Positions 7,260 through 17,469 are shown, counted from the first letter of the stretch. The stretch is DNA of 24,390 bases from Chara braunii (GCA_003427395.1 BFEA01000100.1:335756-360145), one strand, 5' to 3'. Translations and numbers: made by a program. The notes: a model not told the origin generated them from the sequence alone.

Positions 7260-8900
7260 TACAGAACTTTTGCAGACTCTGAGCTGTTGTGAACTGTTGG
7301 GCAATACTCCTGCCAGCATTGATTGTGGTGAGTGGTGGGGCGAGGTAGCATTTTGCTGAGAAAAGTCCCCTGGTGAGTACTCATCATGGTAAATCGAGTT
7401 TGGTGAGTAGCGGAGCGTGTCCCCAAGTCAGGTGACTGGGAAACTTCGGAGCCGAGAGATAGTCTTGCTGCATCTGAAATATTGTGAAGTTTCCCACGTC
7501 TAAAGTCCCAGCAGCTGGGGTTTAGGCCTCCACCACAATTCAGGGCGTAAGGGTGGTGAGTGGAAAAGCAGCAAATCGTGGCTGCTCGGAGTGACGGCTG
7601 CACTTACTCTCCACGACTTCATTCACCAGAAAGTTAAGCCATTTCTCAGCCAAGCAATCAAATATGTGGCTTGCATGCAGCCGCAACTTTCAGGGCTTGG
7701 CCTCCGGAGTAAAATGGCTTGCGGTGCCACCCAAAAGGAGGCTCGCACTGGTTCCTTTGATTTTTGGCGAGAGGTGGTTTCCAGGCCCGGAGAAAAGTGT
7801 GTCGTAAGTACTGGTTGTGGCGGACCCGCTGGGATGGCGGTCCATCAAGATCAAGACGAAGGGATGAGGATGGGGGAGATGAAGATGGAGCTGGAAGGGA
7901 CAGCGCAGCTCCAATGCAGACTCAAGACACACGTACTCCAGATTGTACAAGTGAAGAATGAGACTGAAACAGACTGCAGTTGGGGTGTACCGCCAGCGGA
8001 CTGACCGGACTGGACTGGACTGGATTGGCCTGGTACCGACAGTGGTACCGGACAGGACTGGACTACACTGAAAGAGCACACGGACTGTGAGGTCAGGCCA
8101 CAAACAGGTAAAATAGCCAGATAGCCCTGGCTCTAGGCCAGGGCAACTAGAGGCATGTTCCACGATCCTCGGACCTGTAGTAGATAGCGAGAGCCATAAA
8201 CACGCTTCTGCGAAAGCAGCAGAACTCTGCAACAATAAAGCTGAGAAATCTAGGATGCGGAGTAAGCTCCATGCGGAGTCTAAGCGATGCAGCCTAAGCT
8301 ACATAATGTCAGAGCAAAAGAAAATGTCTGATATACATATCCTATCTAACAACAAGAAATGAAATGTAGCAGTGTACAATTCTAAAGTCCTAGAGGCAAT
8401 TGCCTCAGTGCTGAAAGGAAAAATAGCAATATGTCACAAGATCATGTCGTATCGCTGAACCACTAAGAGTGGAATGGTCGTAGAAGAGGTAAATTCAGCC
8501 TAAGAATCGAAACTCCTAAGGGCAGTCACACACAAAGAAGAGATAGATCATGAGGCTTAGGGCGAGAGAATGATAGCGAAACAAAACCAATAACCCTAAC
8601 AGATAGACCATCAAGGTGGGTAATGCTCGACAAAAGGATGACACCATACAGGGTCGATCATGAAAAGAGAGTCTGAAATAGAGTGGAGATATAACAAAAA
8701 ATGAAGGCATACAATGGTCGACACTGGGGTGATGAGGGTATTGATGAGGGAAACGTGCACACAACTCACCGACTAGGGAGTAAGCCAGATCTGGGAGCAG
8801 GGAAGTCAAGATAACGTTACGGTCCCAATGCCTAGTATGTGATACCAAGGGAAAACCCAACTCAAGGAGAACCAACTAAGTGAGAACCATCATGCGACAC
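7260..8900. other. Unassigned stretch with GTGAGT words and a GGACT cluster
   Basis: Frames at 7178-7603 (minus, 141 codons), 7591-8004 (plus, 137) and 7690-8235 (minus, 181) overlap each other in opposite directions and show no known domain, so I do not call them genes. CCGGACTGGACTGGACTGG near 8004-8026 and a second GGACAGGACTGGACTAC near 8050 form a small GGACT cluster. A possible chromovirus LTR could lie in 8250-8900 (minus), downstream of the chromodomain fragment, but I cannot see matching LTR copies. Confidence 0.4.
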
Positions 8901-8939
8901 ATACAAAGGAATGCACAAGGTATGGTGGTGGCGTGAAGT

Positions 8940-9065
8940 AATAACGTCCAAAATAGTTGAAGATGATAAAGTAGTTGAAGTTGATAAAGTAGCCGAAGTC
9001 GAGAAGGTGGTTGAAATCGTTGAGGTGGTCGATGACGTCGATGAAGTAGGAATCGAGTCGATGTC
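8940..9065. repeat. Degenerate GTTGAA/GTNGAN hexamer repeat
   Basis: The words GTAGTTGAAG, GTTGATAAAG, GTCGAGAAGG and GTCGATGACG recur with a loose 3- and 6-base period. On the minus strand it reads as Ser/Thr-rich, and it lies just 3' of the chromodomain fragment, so it may be its decayed C-terminal tail or flank. Confidence 0.55.
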
Positions 9066-9245
9066 AAAGCAGAGCCGCAAAACACTGACTTCATGAAGAG
9101 TTGATGATGGAGTTTATAATAGACTAAGTGTGAGTCAGTGGTAAGAGATAAGTAAGTGATGGGAGTGGCAGTCGTCGAGACGCCGAGGGCGTCGACGAGT
9201 GCGTCGTGGGCACGCAGAGGCATTCGTTTGCTGCTGAAGAACGAC

Positions 9246-9960
9246 CTAAGAGGGAGCGGGTTCATCCTCAACAATCTCCTTAGCCAGAGGAGGAGGAAGA
9301 GGGTCAACCGGTTGAGTAGGAGCGCATGTCTCAGCCCAACAAGCACGATCATATGCATTCACCAACATTTGGACGTGCTCCAAGTGATCGAGGGACTCCC
9401 AAGTAGCCTCCTCATCAGCATAGCTATTCACACGCATAAGGTACTCGATGCGTGGAAGGGTGTCGTTGGTAACTCGGCGAGATACGATGTCTTAAATGAC
9501 GAACTCCTCATGACCGTCCACCACTGGCATAATAGGTGGAGGGTCCGATGCTCATAAGGGCATCCGACGAAGCTCTCGAATGGTCTGCGATAAAGACACA
9601 GCAAGGATATGTAGTGTACATCACGTGCACAAGCCTGTCGAAGGTAATCGGGTAGCTTCACACGGAAGTTAACCAGACTAACGACAATATCAGAACCGAT
9701 GGCCTTAAGGATGCGGCATGGACCGAAGAAGCCACGCTTAAACTTCCGAAGCGTATCCACTTCGAGTTGCAAGTGGTGTGCGTCGACGAGCACAGTGTCA
9801 CCGATTTTGAATGAATTATTCATTTGTGATCGGTTCGCTCATGTGGCCATGCGAGTCTGGGAGTCGGCTACATTCTCGTGTGTGCGCCTCATAATCGCAG
9901 TCGTGTGAGCGATCCTGTCGTCAAGCGCAGGACATAATGTCTGGGCGCAACCAGGATGGC
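9246..9960 (-). pseudogene. Chromovirus (Ty3/gypsy) integrase C-terminus plus chromodomain, broken
   Basis: Reading leftward, the first part (about 9955-9825) resembles the integrase C-terminal helical region and ends in an in-frame stop just before 9823. The next frame (9823-9428) begins with FKIGDTVLVD and carries a GPY/F-type module (FKRGFFGPCRILKAIGS), followed by a degenerate VHYISLLCLY block. After a frameshift a chromodomain follows: VDGHEEFVI, a stop, DIVSRRVTN, then EYLMRV with DEEATWESLDHLEHVQ (about 9520-9330). Chromodomains of chromoviral integrases direct insertion to marked chromatin. Two stops, one frameshift and loss of the RWKGY core (now RVNSY) show it is dead. RT and protease are not adjacent; they occur only in the plus-strand element at 12.9-16.2 kb. 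Confidence 0.82.
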
Positions 9961-10115
9961 CGTAGGAAACCCACGGGCGAATACCCTGACATTGCGAAAC
10001 ATTTTTTCCCTAAGTGAGATTCCACACTTGGCCGGCAAAAAAAGGCGGGGGGGGGAGGGTGAGAAAGAGAGAGAAAGCTTGGGGGGAGGAGAGTGGAGGT
10101 TGGATGTCTTCAGTA
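9961..10115. other. Short spacer with purine tract
   Basis: AAAAAAAGGCGGGGGGGG and GAGAAAGAGAGAGAAAGCTT (10038-10098) form a purine-rich stretch between the chromovirus and LINE fragments. No gene is seen. Confidence 0.5.
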
Positions 10116-10660
10116 TCAAGGTTCACAGAGTAGTGTGAAAATAGGTATTTGAAAGGGGATGGTGAAGTTTTGGATCGGGAGCCTAATCCATTGTGCTTCA
10201 GTAGTTAGCCACGGTTTCCATGTCAATTGATTATTTTGGTTCAATTCGCGTAGTTTTCGTTCCGCATCTATCCAAAGGGCTCGAAAGTTCTCCAAAAGAT
10301 CATTCCTTTTGCTGAGGTCTGATTCTGTGATCATCATGAGTTTGAGTTCTTTCCATGTTGCATGCATGTTTACAGTTATGATCTGCACTATTGAGGCATT
10401 GGCCCCCATGAACCCAAACGTATGTTTCTTGAATTCGTGCGCGCATCTCATACGCCAAGTTGCCATGAGCATTGGCAACCGGAAGATATTGAAGAGATTG
10501 GTCATAAAGGGAGACCATTGGTGTGCACTTGGTGAGATCTCCCCCAACAAGATTGTCTTTAGGTCCCACGGGATATGTGTGTCTGCTATGTTTCATTTTC
10601 TACATATTCTCTGCATGTTTCTCATAAGCCTTAGGAACGCTGCACGAATAGATTGGAGCT
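10116..10660 (-). pseudogene. LINE C-terminal tail fragment (downstream of zf-RVT)
   Basis: The frame at 10550-10116 extends upstream as PWDLKTILLGE, matching the PWDWKVLLLE and PWDWRTILLG blocks of the two other LINE copies (3329-4132 and 17470-17826). It then shares FNIFRLPMLMATWRMRCAHE with FQLGRRAVIWALWRRRC of the 3329-4132 copy. A stop (in the block RICRK-stop-NIADTHIPWD) and loss of the zinc-binding residues show decay. It is more diverged than the other two copies and may be another LINE lineage. It ends on the right at an A/G tract (10660-10735). Confidence 0.72.
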
Positions 10661-10990
10661 TTGCGTTTTTAAAAAGGAAACAAAAAAGAGAAGAAAAAAA
10701 AGGAAAAAGAAAGAAAGAGGGAAATTCCAAGAGAATCTGACCCCTATCCAGTTCCCAAAAAGAATGTTTTTTGCTGCTTGTTTTTCTTTTTCCCTTTTTC
10801 GTGTCCATCTAGTGGACGTGGTTTGCCCGTGGTTGCTGATCCCAAAAAAAAGTCGGTGCCATCCATGTAAAAACTCCTCCGATACCGGGACAGTGGAGTC
10901 ACATTTTTCTTTCACAAACTGCCCGGTGTGGCCCCTTTCTCATGTCTTTTACGAATTCTTGAAATGGAGGTAGTGTCGGATCAGGCCCTT
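10660..10990. other. A/G tract and spacer
   Basis: An A/G-rich tract at 10672-10735 produces artefact lysine- and phenylalanine-rich frames. The segment ends with TAGTGTCGGATCAGGCCCT (10971-10989), a 19-mer repeated exactly at 17316-17334. Confidence 0.5.
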
Positions 10991-11134
10991 ACTCTCGACC
11001 CCTCCACTCTTGACCCTTCCACTCTCGAAAATTGATCGAGAGTGCACGGAGAGTGCCCATCGAAAGTTGATCCCGGGGGCCGTGTGGCCATTGCATTGGG
11101 GGCTCCAGGTGGTTATGTCCATACAACAAGAGAG

Positions 11135-11240
11135 GTTGTTGGGTCATAGATAGCTGTGGCAGTAACCCCGTGTGTCCGGAGTCCGGCTTCTATGACAATC
11201 TGGGCTTTTTAGTTAAAAAAAAGGGAAAAAAATAGAATCT
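11135..11240 (+). mobile_element. Second SINE-like family, copy 2, with A-rich tail
   Basis: TGTGTCCGGAGTCCGGCTTC and ACAATCTGGGCTTTTTAG precede an A-rich tail (11213-11233). The match to 5461-5520 covers about 60 bp with substitutions. The tail lies directly 5' of the plus-strand LINE fragment. Confidence 0.48.
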
Positions 11241-11257
11241 CTTTCACTCAACACCTG

Positions 11258-11709
11258 ATGACAGACATGACGTATGCCTTGGCAACAGTTAGAGCTGCAT
11301 TACGGTCGTGGCTGGCACAGAAAGGAGTCATCCTCTTTGGTCATGACTCATGCGCTGGTTTTCGGTTATTGCCTCATCATGGTATCAAAGGACGGTTTTT
11401 CAGGCAGAGCGGCAGGCATTCCAAATCATCAGAAATCTGCTCACACACTACCTTTGGAAAGAAAAGACATTCGTTGCCAACTTCCTTCCAAAGGTTATGT
11501 GGGTCGTAATTACTCAGCCCAAGCGCGAAGGGGGTCTGACTTTGCTAGACCCCGTTTATCAGATAAAAGCCCTATTGGAAAAATCAGTCTGGGACCCGTG
11601 GGCTATACTTGAAGGCCTGGTCTCACCATGGAGTCAGTTGCGGCTGAGCTTACACTGTTGTCGGGATGGAATTTGCGGGCTGTGCGTTACCTTTGGATTG
11701 CTGTTTTGA
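11258..11709 (+). pseudogene. LINE reverse-transcriptase distal (thumb/connection) fragment
   Basis: The frame at 11350-11709 contains AFQIIRNLLTHYLWKE, then KVMWVVITQPKREGGLTLLD and PVYQIKALLEKSVW. These match the conserved IRNFLW...KV.W...P...GGLGL.D...Q.KALL.K segment that lies between the polymerase core and the zf-RVT domain of LINE proteins. The expected preceding residues sit in another frame (11258-11380), implying a frameshift. No catalytic RT motif and no zinc-binding domain are present. Similarity fades after about 11620 and a stop follows at 11707. The downstream 11710-11990 is unassigned. Confidence 0.72.
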
Positions 11710-11989
11710 ACCCACTCTATCTCCGGAAGAACTGCCAGATGGTGTGTGGTCTGGGATTGTGAAACATGGAAACTGTGTTGCCTAGTTCTGGCCCAGCCGA
11801 CCATGACAGCAGAGTACATTCTTACTCATGACAATCCCTTTTTGATAACCCTGCCATTGTAACGTCAGGCATGATCCCTTTTCCCTTTTTCGAGGTGAGG
11901 GATTTTGGTAATGCATGGATGTCTTGAGGCCTTTGGATGGTAGCAGACAATATGGGACATTGAGCAATGTGACTGGAGACCCTTTCATT

Positions 11990-12920
11990 CCTAGTAAACG
12001 TGACTCGTGGGGTTGTCCCACCAACAACAACATCTGTTCGCACCACCCGAGGCCGTTCCTCTTTCGCCGGCCACTTCCGCCGCCCAACCCAGATTGGAGC
12101 ATCATTCTCTCTCCGCTACAGTGCGCTCAAGTACAACGATGACCCTATGTTCGAGCTTGACGCTACCCTTAGGGCAGCCCCTGAGGACTTGTGGACGTCA
12201 TCTGCTACTATTTGGATGAAGAGACAGCCACCCCTGGTGATTGCTTGCGAATGGCCCTATTCGCTATGGGTCGTGCTCACAACCGGTCCGCAGAACTCGG
12301 TGCCCTCAAGTTCGTTTTTCCTTAGGTGGACCTCCCGCAGGGTTTTGTCCCTCCCCATGGAGCTCTGACACCTGACGAGCGTGCCGCCATCGAGGCCCTT
12401 TGAGGTTGTATCCGTTCTCGCCAGGATGATCATACCTCCTCGCAGTGTTCATATCATGCCACCCACGATCGGTTCTATGCCGACATTTTTCGTCAGCGTC
12501 GATTGCAGTCCCCCCCCGGCCCTGCCTGACCAGTCTCATCCAGCTAGCCACGGTGCAGTGTACCACTAAGGCCCCACAAGTAGCCGATTTCCCGACCACC
12601 GAGTCGCGGTTCGCCCCTTTGGCTGAATCCTCAGAACACGACAGACGAAATTCTCTCTGCCCCGTCGTCTGTCGCGGTACCGTTTGCCCCATAGGAGACC
12701 GCCTCATCTAGTCCTTCCTCTCCAAAACTTCCGACGCGTCGTGCCATTCGCACAACTCGTTGTAGCGCCTAACTGGCGGTTTGCGATGACATTGTGTTCT
12801 CTCTCCTGGATTTGAGCATTCTTCAGGCTCGCCAGGAGCGATTCATGAGACATATAAACATCATGCGTCGTCTTCTCACTCTGCTCTTTGACCCTGATCG
12901 CACCCTCCTCAACATTCTTA
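11990..12920 (+). pseudogene. Probable upstream (gag/linker) region of the gypsy element, decayed
   Basis: Interrupted plus-strand frames (for example 12000-12368, PTQIGASFSLRYSALKYND) run toward the protease without a recognisable capsid or CCHC knuckle. Codons between stops look protein-like in Pro/Ser/Arg-rich stretches, as in gag-pol linkers. Assignment rests on position alone. Confidence 0.35.
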
Positions 12921-12921
12921 T

Positions 12922-13215
12922 TCGTCTTGGGACATCTATGAGGGTGTACCTCGCTTTATGGATTCCGGTTCGCAGGGGGATTTCGTTCACCCTTGCGTGG
13001 CTGAGGAAGCTCGTCTAGCTACCTCCAGGTCTCACTCCCCTATCTCCGTTACCCTTGAAGATCATAAGACGTGACACTTTTTCGATCAGACGGTGTCTGA
13101 CCTCCACTTTTTCCTCACCCTCCAGTTATCAAATAATACCCAGGTGCCTCGACGCTACCATTCCTTCACATACTGCGATGTATTGGAGATTGGGTACGAC
13201 TTTATCCTTGTCACT
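12922..13215 (+). pseudogene. Gypsy aspartic protease remnant
   Basis: The frame reads EGVPRFMDSGSQGDFVHP, with the catalytic DSG triplet at 12961-12969, then a TGA stop at 13072-13074, and resumes as CDVLEIGYDFILVTPL (to about 13220), the counterpart of the YDVILGMPWL block that closes retroelement proteases. In an active element this enzyme cuts the polyprotein. The Gly of the ILG block is replaced by Val-Thr. The 204-codon frame 13093-13707 covers the second half plus the protease-RT linker. Confidence 0.75.
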
Positions 13216-13764
13216 CCTTTGTCTCGTACGTTTCGTAACAAAGAGACCGAATGGGCGACCAAGACACTCGTTGTCAAAACAAAGTGTGGTCAGACCTATC
13301 GCGTCTCATTCCTTGGCACCACGACCGACACCCTTCCCTCCCTCTCTCCCCAAGATCCTCGCCCCTCTGGGTCCCACCCAAACATCGCCTTCACTTTTTC
13401 TTGCCAATTTGCTCACTTCATATGTCAGGAGGAAATCACCTTCTACTCTGTGAACGTCATAGATCTTCTTCATTATGATCCACTCTGTCCAGAGGTTGAA
13501 CTCATATTTTTGGAGCCCGATCCCCCTAACCCGTCCTCCATCTTCGCGACTCTCATCTCTCAATTTACCCCTCAGCCTGCGGATACCCCTTCGACATCCC
13601 ATGTTCCTCCGTTATCCACAAAAACTTCTCGTGCTGATGCAAACACTGAGGAACTTGTGCGGTTCACGACCGATATAGAACCCGTCATTCATGACCTGAT
13701 TCGATAGAACTGCGACGTATGTCCCCCGTATTTCTCATACATTGGTATCTCTCCGATACGCGGT

Positions 13765-14600
13765 GTTGAACATTCTATCTTGCTCGTGCCTGACTATCAT
13801 GTCCACCATCAGGCACCCTGCCGACTCTCAATTCCAAAGGCGATGGAACTCAAGCGTTAGCTTGAGGAACTCCTTCGACAAAGTTTCATTAAACCTAGTA
13901 ACTCCCTCTTTGATGCACCCGTTTTTTTTGCTCGCAAAGTGGATGAAACCCTCCACCTCTACATCGATTATCGTGGCCTTAACCATTAGTACATGGTTAA
14001 TAACAGTTATCCTGTGCCTTGAGCGAATGAGTTGTTTGACCATCTGACACACAACCTCTTCTTCACGAAGATCGATCTTCGTAGCGATTAACACCAGATC
14101 CGTGTTGCCGCAGAGGACCAGCCGAAGACCGTCTTCTGGTCACGCTTCGGTCACTACGAGTTCACGGTGATGTTGTTCGGCCTTACCATACACCCATCAC
14201 CTTCCACACGACGATGGACAATATCTTCAGGATCATCCTTGAAGAATACGTTCTCGTATTCCTGGATGACATTTTGGTTTATGGTCGTACCTTAGAAGAC
14301 CAACTCAGACACCTCTGCGATGTCCTACAACACTTACGCAAGCATGACTTCTATGCCAAACTCAGTAAGGGACACTTTAACCAACGCAAAGTGAACTTTT
14401 TAAGACACCATGTATCTGACCAGGGTCTGCACAATGACCACACAGAGATCATTGTTATCGAGGAGTGACCCGTTCCCACATCCGTCAGACAACTTCGTAG
14501 TTTTCTAGGCTTTACTAGTTGCTACAGTAATTTAATCTGAGCATACACTCGGTATTCCTACGTCCTTACCTCCACCCCCCTCCGGAAGAACCTGCCATGA
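13765..14600 (+). pseudogene. Gypsy reverse transcriptase remnant
   Basis: In order: DAPVFFARKV, LYIDYRGLNH then a stop, NSYPVP then a stop, FFTKIDLRSD then a stop, HQIRVAAEDQPKTVFWSRFG, HYEFTVMLFGLT. A one-base frameshift near 14188-14192 leads into TTMDNIFRIILEEY and VFLDDILVYGRT (14214 onward), the polymerase catalytic DD box. It ends with LRSFLGFTSCYSNLI. The catalytic KID and LDD aspartates are still present, but at least six stops or shifts destroy the frame. The order matches Ty3/gypsy (Metaviridae) RT. Confidence 0.9.
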
Positions 14601-14609
14601 TTTTGGATA

Positions 14610-15126
14610 CCTCTCTGCGAGGATGTTTTTCGCGCCCTTAAGAAGGCGTTGACTTGTGCGCCGGTTCTTCGCTTCCCCGATTTTGATCCCTTCATAGTCA
14701 CCACCAATGCATCAAATTTTCCAGGAAGAGTTGTACTTTCTCAAATGTTTCTCATTCCTCTTGACTCCCTTTATCCTCATATTTCCTACTTCCTCCTCTT
14801 CCTGCTAACACTGCTTCTCGACGGACGCCTATCCTTCCAGCACTTTCCTCAACTGACACTCCTCCCGTTACTACTCCCTGACCATCGTGGAGGATGTGAC
14901 TGTCGAGGCTCATGCTCAGAATTGCATGATCGCCTTCTACTCCCGTCAGCTACTGCCTGACGAGATAAACTACATTGTCGATGAACGTGAGGTTCTCGCA
15001 GTAGTTTATGTTATCCGACACTGGCGTCATTATCTGCACAAAGCGCTATTCACGGTGCGCACGGACAACTCAGTTGTCCAGGCTTTCTTCATGAAGCCCA
15101 CACTTTCTCCTCGACAGGCACGCTGA
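14610..15126 (+). pseudogene. Gypsy RNase H remnant
   Basis: The block FRALKKALTCAPVLRFPDFD leads to FIVTTNASN, where the usual catalytic TDAS aspartate is now Asn. After a Leu-rich out-of-place stretch (about 14730-14880) and a frame change, MIAFYSRQLLPDEINYIVDE and REVLAVVYVIRHWRHYLH follow, with VRTDNSVV keeping an aspartate. A stop sits at 15124-15126. RNase H normally degrades the RNA template during reverse transcription. Confidence 0.85.
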
Positions 15127-16160
15127 TGGCGTGATTTATCCGAGTTCGGTTTCACCACTCAGCCTATCAAGGGTGAAACGAACCGCATCGCTCATGCCTT
15201 GGCCCGCCATCCTGACCACAATCAGGAACCCATTCACCTTGCTGCCATCTCGGTCACCCATCGTTTATCAGCTGGTGATCGATGCATATGGCACTCGGTA
15301 CCGCCACTGTCTGGATTATCACGACATCCACGCGATACTGCGAAGTGGCAAGATCGTTCCTTCATACTCCCTCAGTGAGAACGGTCTTCTGTACTGGCGT
15401 GGTAGATCTGGTCAACTAGAACCACGTAAATGTGTTTTCTTCACTAGACAGCTCCGCATCCAGGCTGAAGCACAGTTCCATCACCAGGCACCTGTCGGTC
15501 ATATGGACTTCCACAAAACGTTGGTCCGTATTTGCCGCCTATACATCTGGTCGAAGTCGAAGGACTTTGCCAAAGCCTATGTCCAGGAGTGTCCTGCCCG
15601 CCATGAGGTGAACAGTACAAAGCACCTTTTGCATGAGTTACTTCAACCTCTACCCATGCCTGAGGGTTGTTGGATTTCTATCTCGAATAATTTTGTTGGC
15701 CCCCTCCGCCTTCCTACTGAGCGCAGTTATGATGCTATCTTGGTCGCCGTCAATCGCTTTACGAAGCGTGCACGTTTTGTCCCGTGCCGCTATCGCAATA
15801 ACACTCGTGAGATCGCTGACGTCTTCGCTTGAGTCGTGAGAGATCATTACTTACCTCAGAGCATCATCTTCAATCCTGACCCGCGCTTTACGAGCACATT
15901 TTGGCGACGCCTACATGAGGTGTACGGACCCAAGCCCCGCTTCTCGTCGTCTTACCACCCTCAGACGAATGATCAGACGGAGGTCACCAATAAAACTATC
16001 GGTTATATCCTCTGAAAGTTTATTAGGGATTACCAGCAGTAAGACTTACACTTAGCCCATGCGGAGATTGTGTACAACCATGTCGTTTCGCCAGACACGG
16101 AGATGTCGCTATTCTATTGCGACATCGGCTACTATCACGCACTACCACAGACTCAATACT
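15127..16160 (+). pseudogene. Gypsy integrase remnant (lacks C-terminal domain)
   Basis: The 233-codon frame 15131-15832 carries a damaged HHCC zinc domain (FHHQAPVGHMDFHKTL ... QECPARHE; the second Cys is lost) and the start of the DDE core (NNFVGPLRLPTE, YDAILVAVNRFTKRA; the expected MDF Asp is Asn). After a TGA the same frame continues with FNPDPRFTSTFWRRL and SSYHPQTNDQTEVTNKTI, keeping the second Asp and the Glu. Homology ends near 16155 at EMSLFYCDIGYYHALP, before the GPY/F module. That module is found only on the minus strand at 9246-9960. Confidence 0.85.
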
Positions 16161-16232
16161 GACAATAGACAGAACCCTCTAACAGCATTGACACACGTAC
16201 TACAGATCATATAGATCATACAGAAGACAGTG

Positions 16233-16395
16233 TTACAAACACACAAACACACAAGCACACAAACACACAACTACATAAAAACACAAATACACAATNCACA
16301 AACACACAAGCACACAAACACACAACTACATAAAAACACAAATACACAATAATGACACAATAATGTTAATAATGTTAATAATGATAATAATGATA
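16233..16395. repeat. AC-rich tandem repeat (55-bp unit) and (AATG/AAT)n tail
   Basis: A unit starting CACAAACACACAAGCACACA and ending AAATACACAAT occurs twice (about 16241-16295 and 16297-16351), separated by an ambiguous base at 16296. AATAATG and AATGTT words follow up to about 16395. Confidence 0.88.
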
Positions 16396-16459
16396 GTACA
16401 ATGATACCTTAATGAGATACGTGGTTGAGCATGCTAGGATGAGCCGTAGATGGTGACAA

Positions 16460-16622
16460 ACATCATGGGTTTTGGGAGGGTGGGAACAAGGGGTGGCGGA
16501 AACCACCCCACATCAGTTTCATACTTACACAATTCACTCACATGGTCACTGCACTGCACAAGACATTATGGGTTTTCGGGAGGGGGGGGACAGAGGGTGG
16601 TGAAGCCACCTCACATCTGCTC
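16460..16622 (+). repeat. Two diverged direct copies, about 100 bp apart
   Basis: CATCATGGGTTTTGGGAGGG (about 16463) with GGTGGCGGAAACCACCCCAC recurs as CATTATGGGTTTTCGGGAGG (about 16564) with GGTGGTGAAGCCACCTCACA. Each contains a short GGTGG..CCACC hairpin. Confidence 0.75.
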
Positions 16623-16726
16623 CACAGTTAGGACAGTCTCTAGGGTTTAGGGGTTTACCTTCACTGTTTCTGCTACAATCACAAGTCCATTCATACAAAC
16701 AATCACAATGTTCAGCGACGTTGGAC

Positions 16727-16834
16727 CCGCTTTCCAGCAGGTGCTGCTCCCCACCAATAGATGGAGACTCCCGATAGTGCTAGTGATGTCGGCTTGTACC
16801 AACATCCCTAGCATCTATTCGGGTTATTTTACCA

Positions 16835-16871
<37 letters not shown>
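16727..16871 (+). mobile_element. Family S copy with poly(A) tail
   Basis: GACGTTGGACCCGCTTTCCA and CAGGTGCTGCTCCCCACCAA precede AGTGATGTCGGCTTGTACCA, also seen in the 2893-3036 copy (AGTGATGTCTGCTCTTACCA). It ends in a pure A run (16836-16871). Confidence 0.75.
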
Positions 16872-16873
<2 letters not shown>

Positions 16874-16900
16874 CAAAATAAAATGGGGACACCCCAGATA

Positions 16901-17066
16901 CTGAAAACCGGGTCCAGCGTCCCATCACCACCAAACCTACCTCCTTATTCCTGAAGGCCCAGTGCTGGGGGCTAGCCGGGACCACTGGGGGGCACCAGTG
17001 AGCTCTCCCGTCCCCCTGCTCGCCTTCCATCATGTATAACTGCCGGAAACCGGGTCCGGCGTCCCC
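16901..17066 (-). mobile_element. Two short family S fragments, minus strand
   Basis: GGGACGCTGGACCCGGTTTT (16901-16923, minus) and GGGGACGCCGGACCCGGTTT (17042-17066, minus) are start-of-element pieces facing the plus-strand copy to their left. The longer body is missing from both. Confidence 0.6.
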
Positions 17067-17335
17067 TATACCTTGGTTATCCCGTAACTGCACCTTGTTG
17101 TATCCATCAGTCTAGCATTTTGTCGAGCATTCGGTGGATGAAATGGAATACCTGATGAGATATGTTCTTTCGGCGCCGATCTCTCCCGGATCGCCACTGC
17201 GTCAATGTATCCCAGACAGCCACCACGTTTCGCCTCCTTCCACCGCTGGTGGCGGCCCTCACTCATGCAGAAAGAGGTGGGATCAGCCCAAACACAGGTT
17301 TTCACTTACTGGCAGTAGTGTCGGATCAGGCCCTA
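17067..17335. other. Unassigned spacer
   Basis: No domain is recognised. It ends with TAGTGTCGGATCAGGCCCT (17316-17334), shared exactly with 10971-10989 and followed here by a GGCCCCTAAGGGCCTC palindromic junction. Confidence 0.4.
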
Positions 17336-17468
17336 AGGCCCCTAAGGGCCTCACTGCACCACCGTCAAATTGGGCAACTTTTCGACACCTGTCAGGCAAT
17401 TGTCGGAAGTTCCCGATTCCACGGTGTGGCCCGCCTTCGCTACACAGCACCGTTGAATAGGGATGGTG
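17336..17468. mobile_element. GGGCCTC-family MITE end, partial
   Basis: Starting at TAAGGGCCTCACTGCACC and passing through TTTTCGACACCTGTCAGG, this resembles the left ends and TGTCGAAAA interior of the elements at 19.4-20.2 kb. It abuts the inverted LINE segment and provides the non-LINE C-terminal codons of the minus-strand frame that starts at 17812. The right boundary is not certain. Confidence 0.5.
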
Positions 17469-17469
17469 T

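Larger units (their letters stand above)
12922..16160 (+). mobile_element. Ty3/gypsy retrotransposon, internal part, decayed
   Basis: Domain order protease, RT, RNase H, integrase defines Ty3/gypsy rather than copia, where integrase precedes RT. No LTRs, primer-binding site or polypurine tract could be located. The right edge passes into an AC-rich repeat at about 16230. Confidence 0.88.

Noticed and set aside
7591-8235. Overlapping 137- and 181-codon frames on opposite strands
   Set aside because: No domain, no known motif and mutual overlap; the composition is ordinary for non-coding DNA.
8911-9096. Plus-strand 61-codon frame rich in Val, Glu and Asp
   Set aside because: It is a product of the degenerate hexamer repeat and lies opposite the chromovirus remnant.
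11380-11387. TGGTATCA, resembling an initiator-Met tRNA primer-binding site (also at 8840-8847, minus)
   Set aside because: An 8-base match is expected by chance at about this rate in 24 kb on two strands. No adjoining LTR was seen, and the first lies inside LINE-related coding sequence.
9246-16160. Considered whether the retroelement frames could encode a domesticated, still working host protein
   Set aside because: The gypsy and chromovirus remains carry many stops, frameshifts and lost catalytic residues; only the 3329-4132 LINE frame is uninterrupted, and it lacks the polymerase and endonuclease domains.
16233-16395. Regular repeats suggestive of a CRISPR array
   Set aside because: The units are AC-rich simple sequence without unique spacers, in a eukaryotic context; no cas genes.
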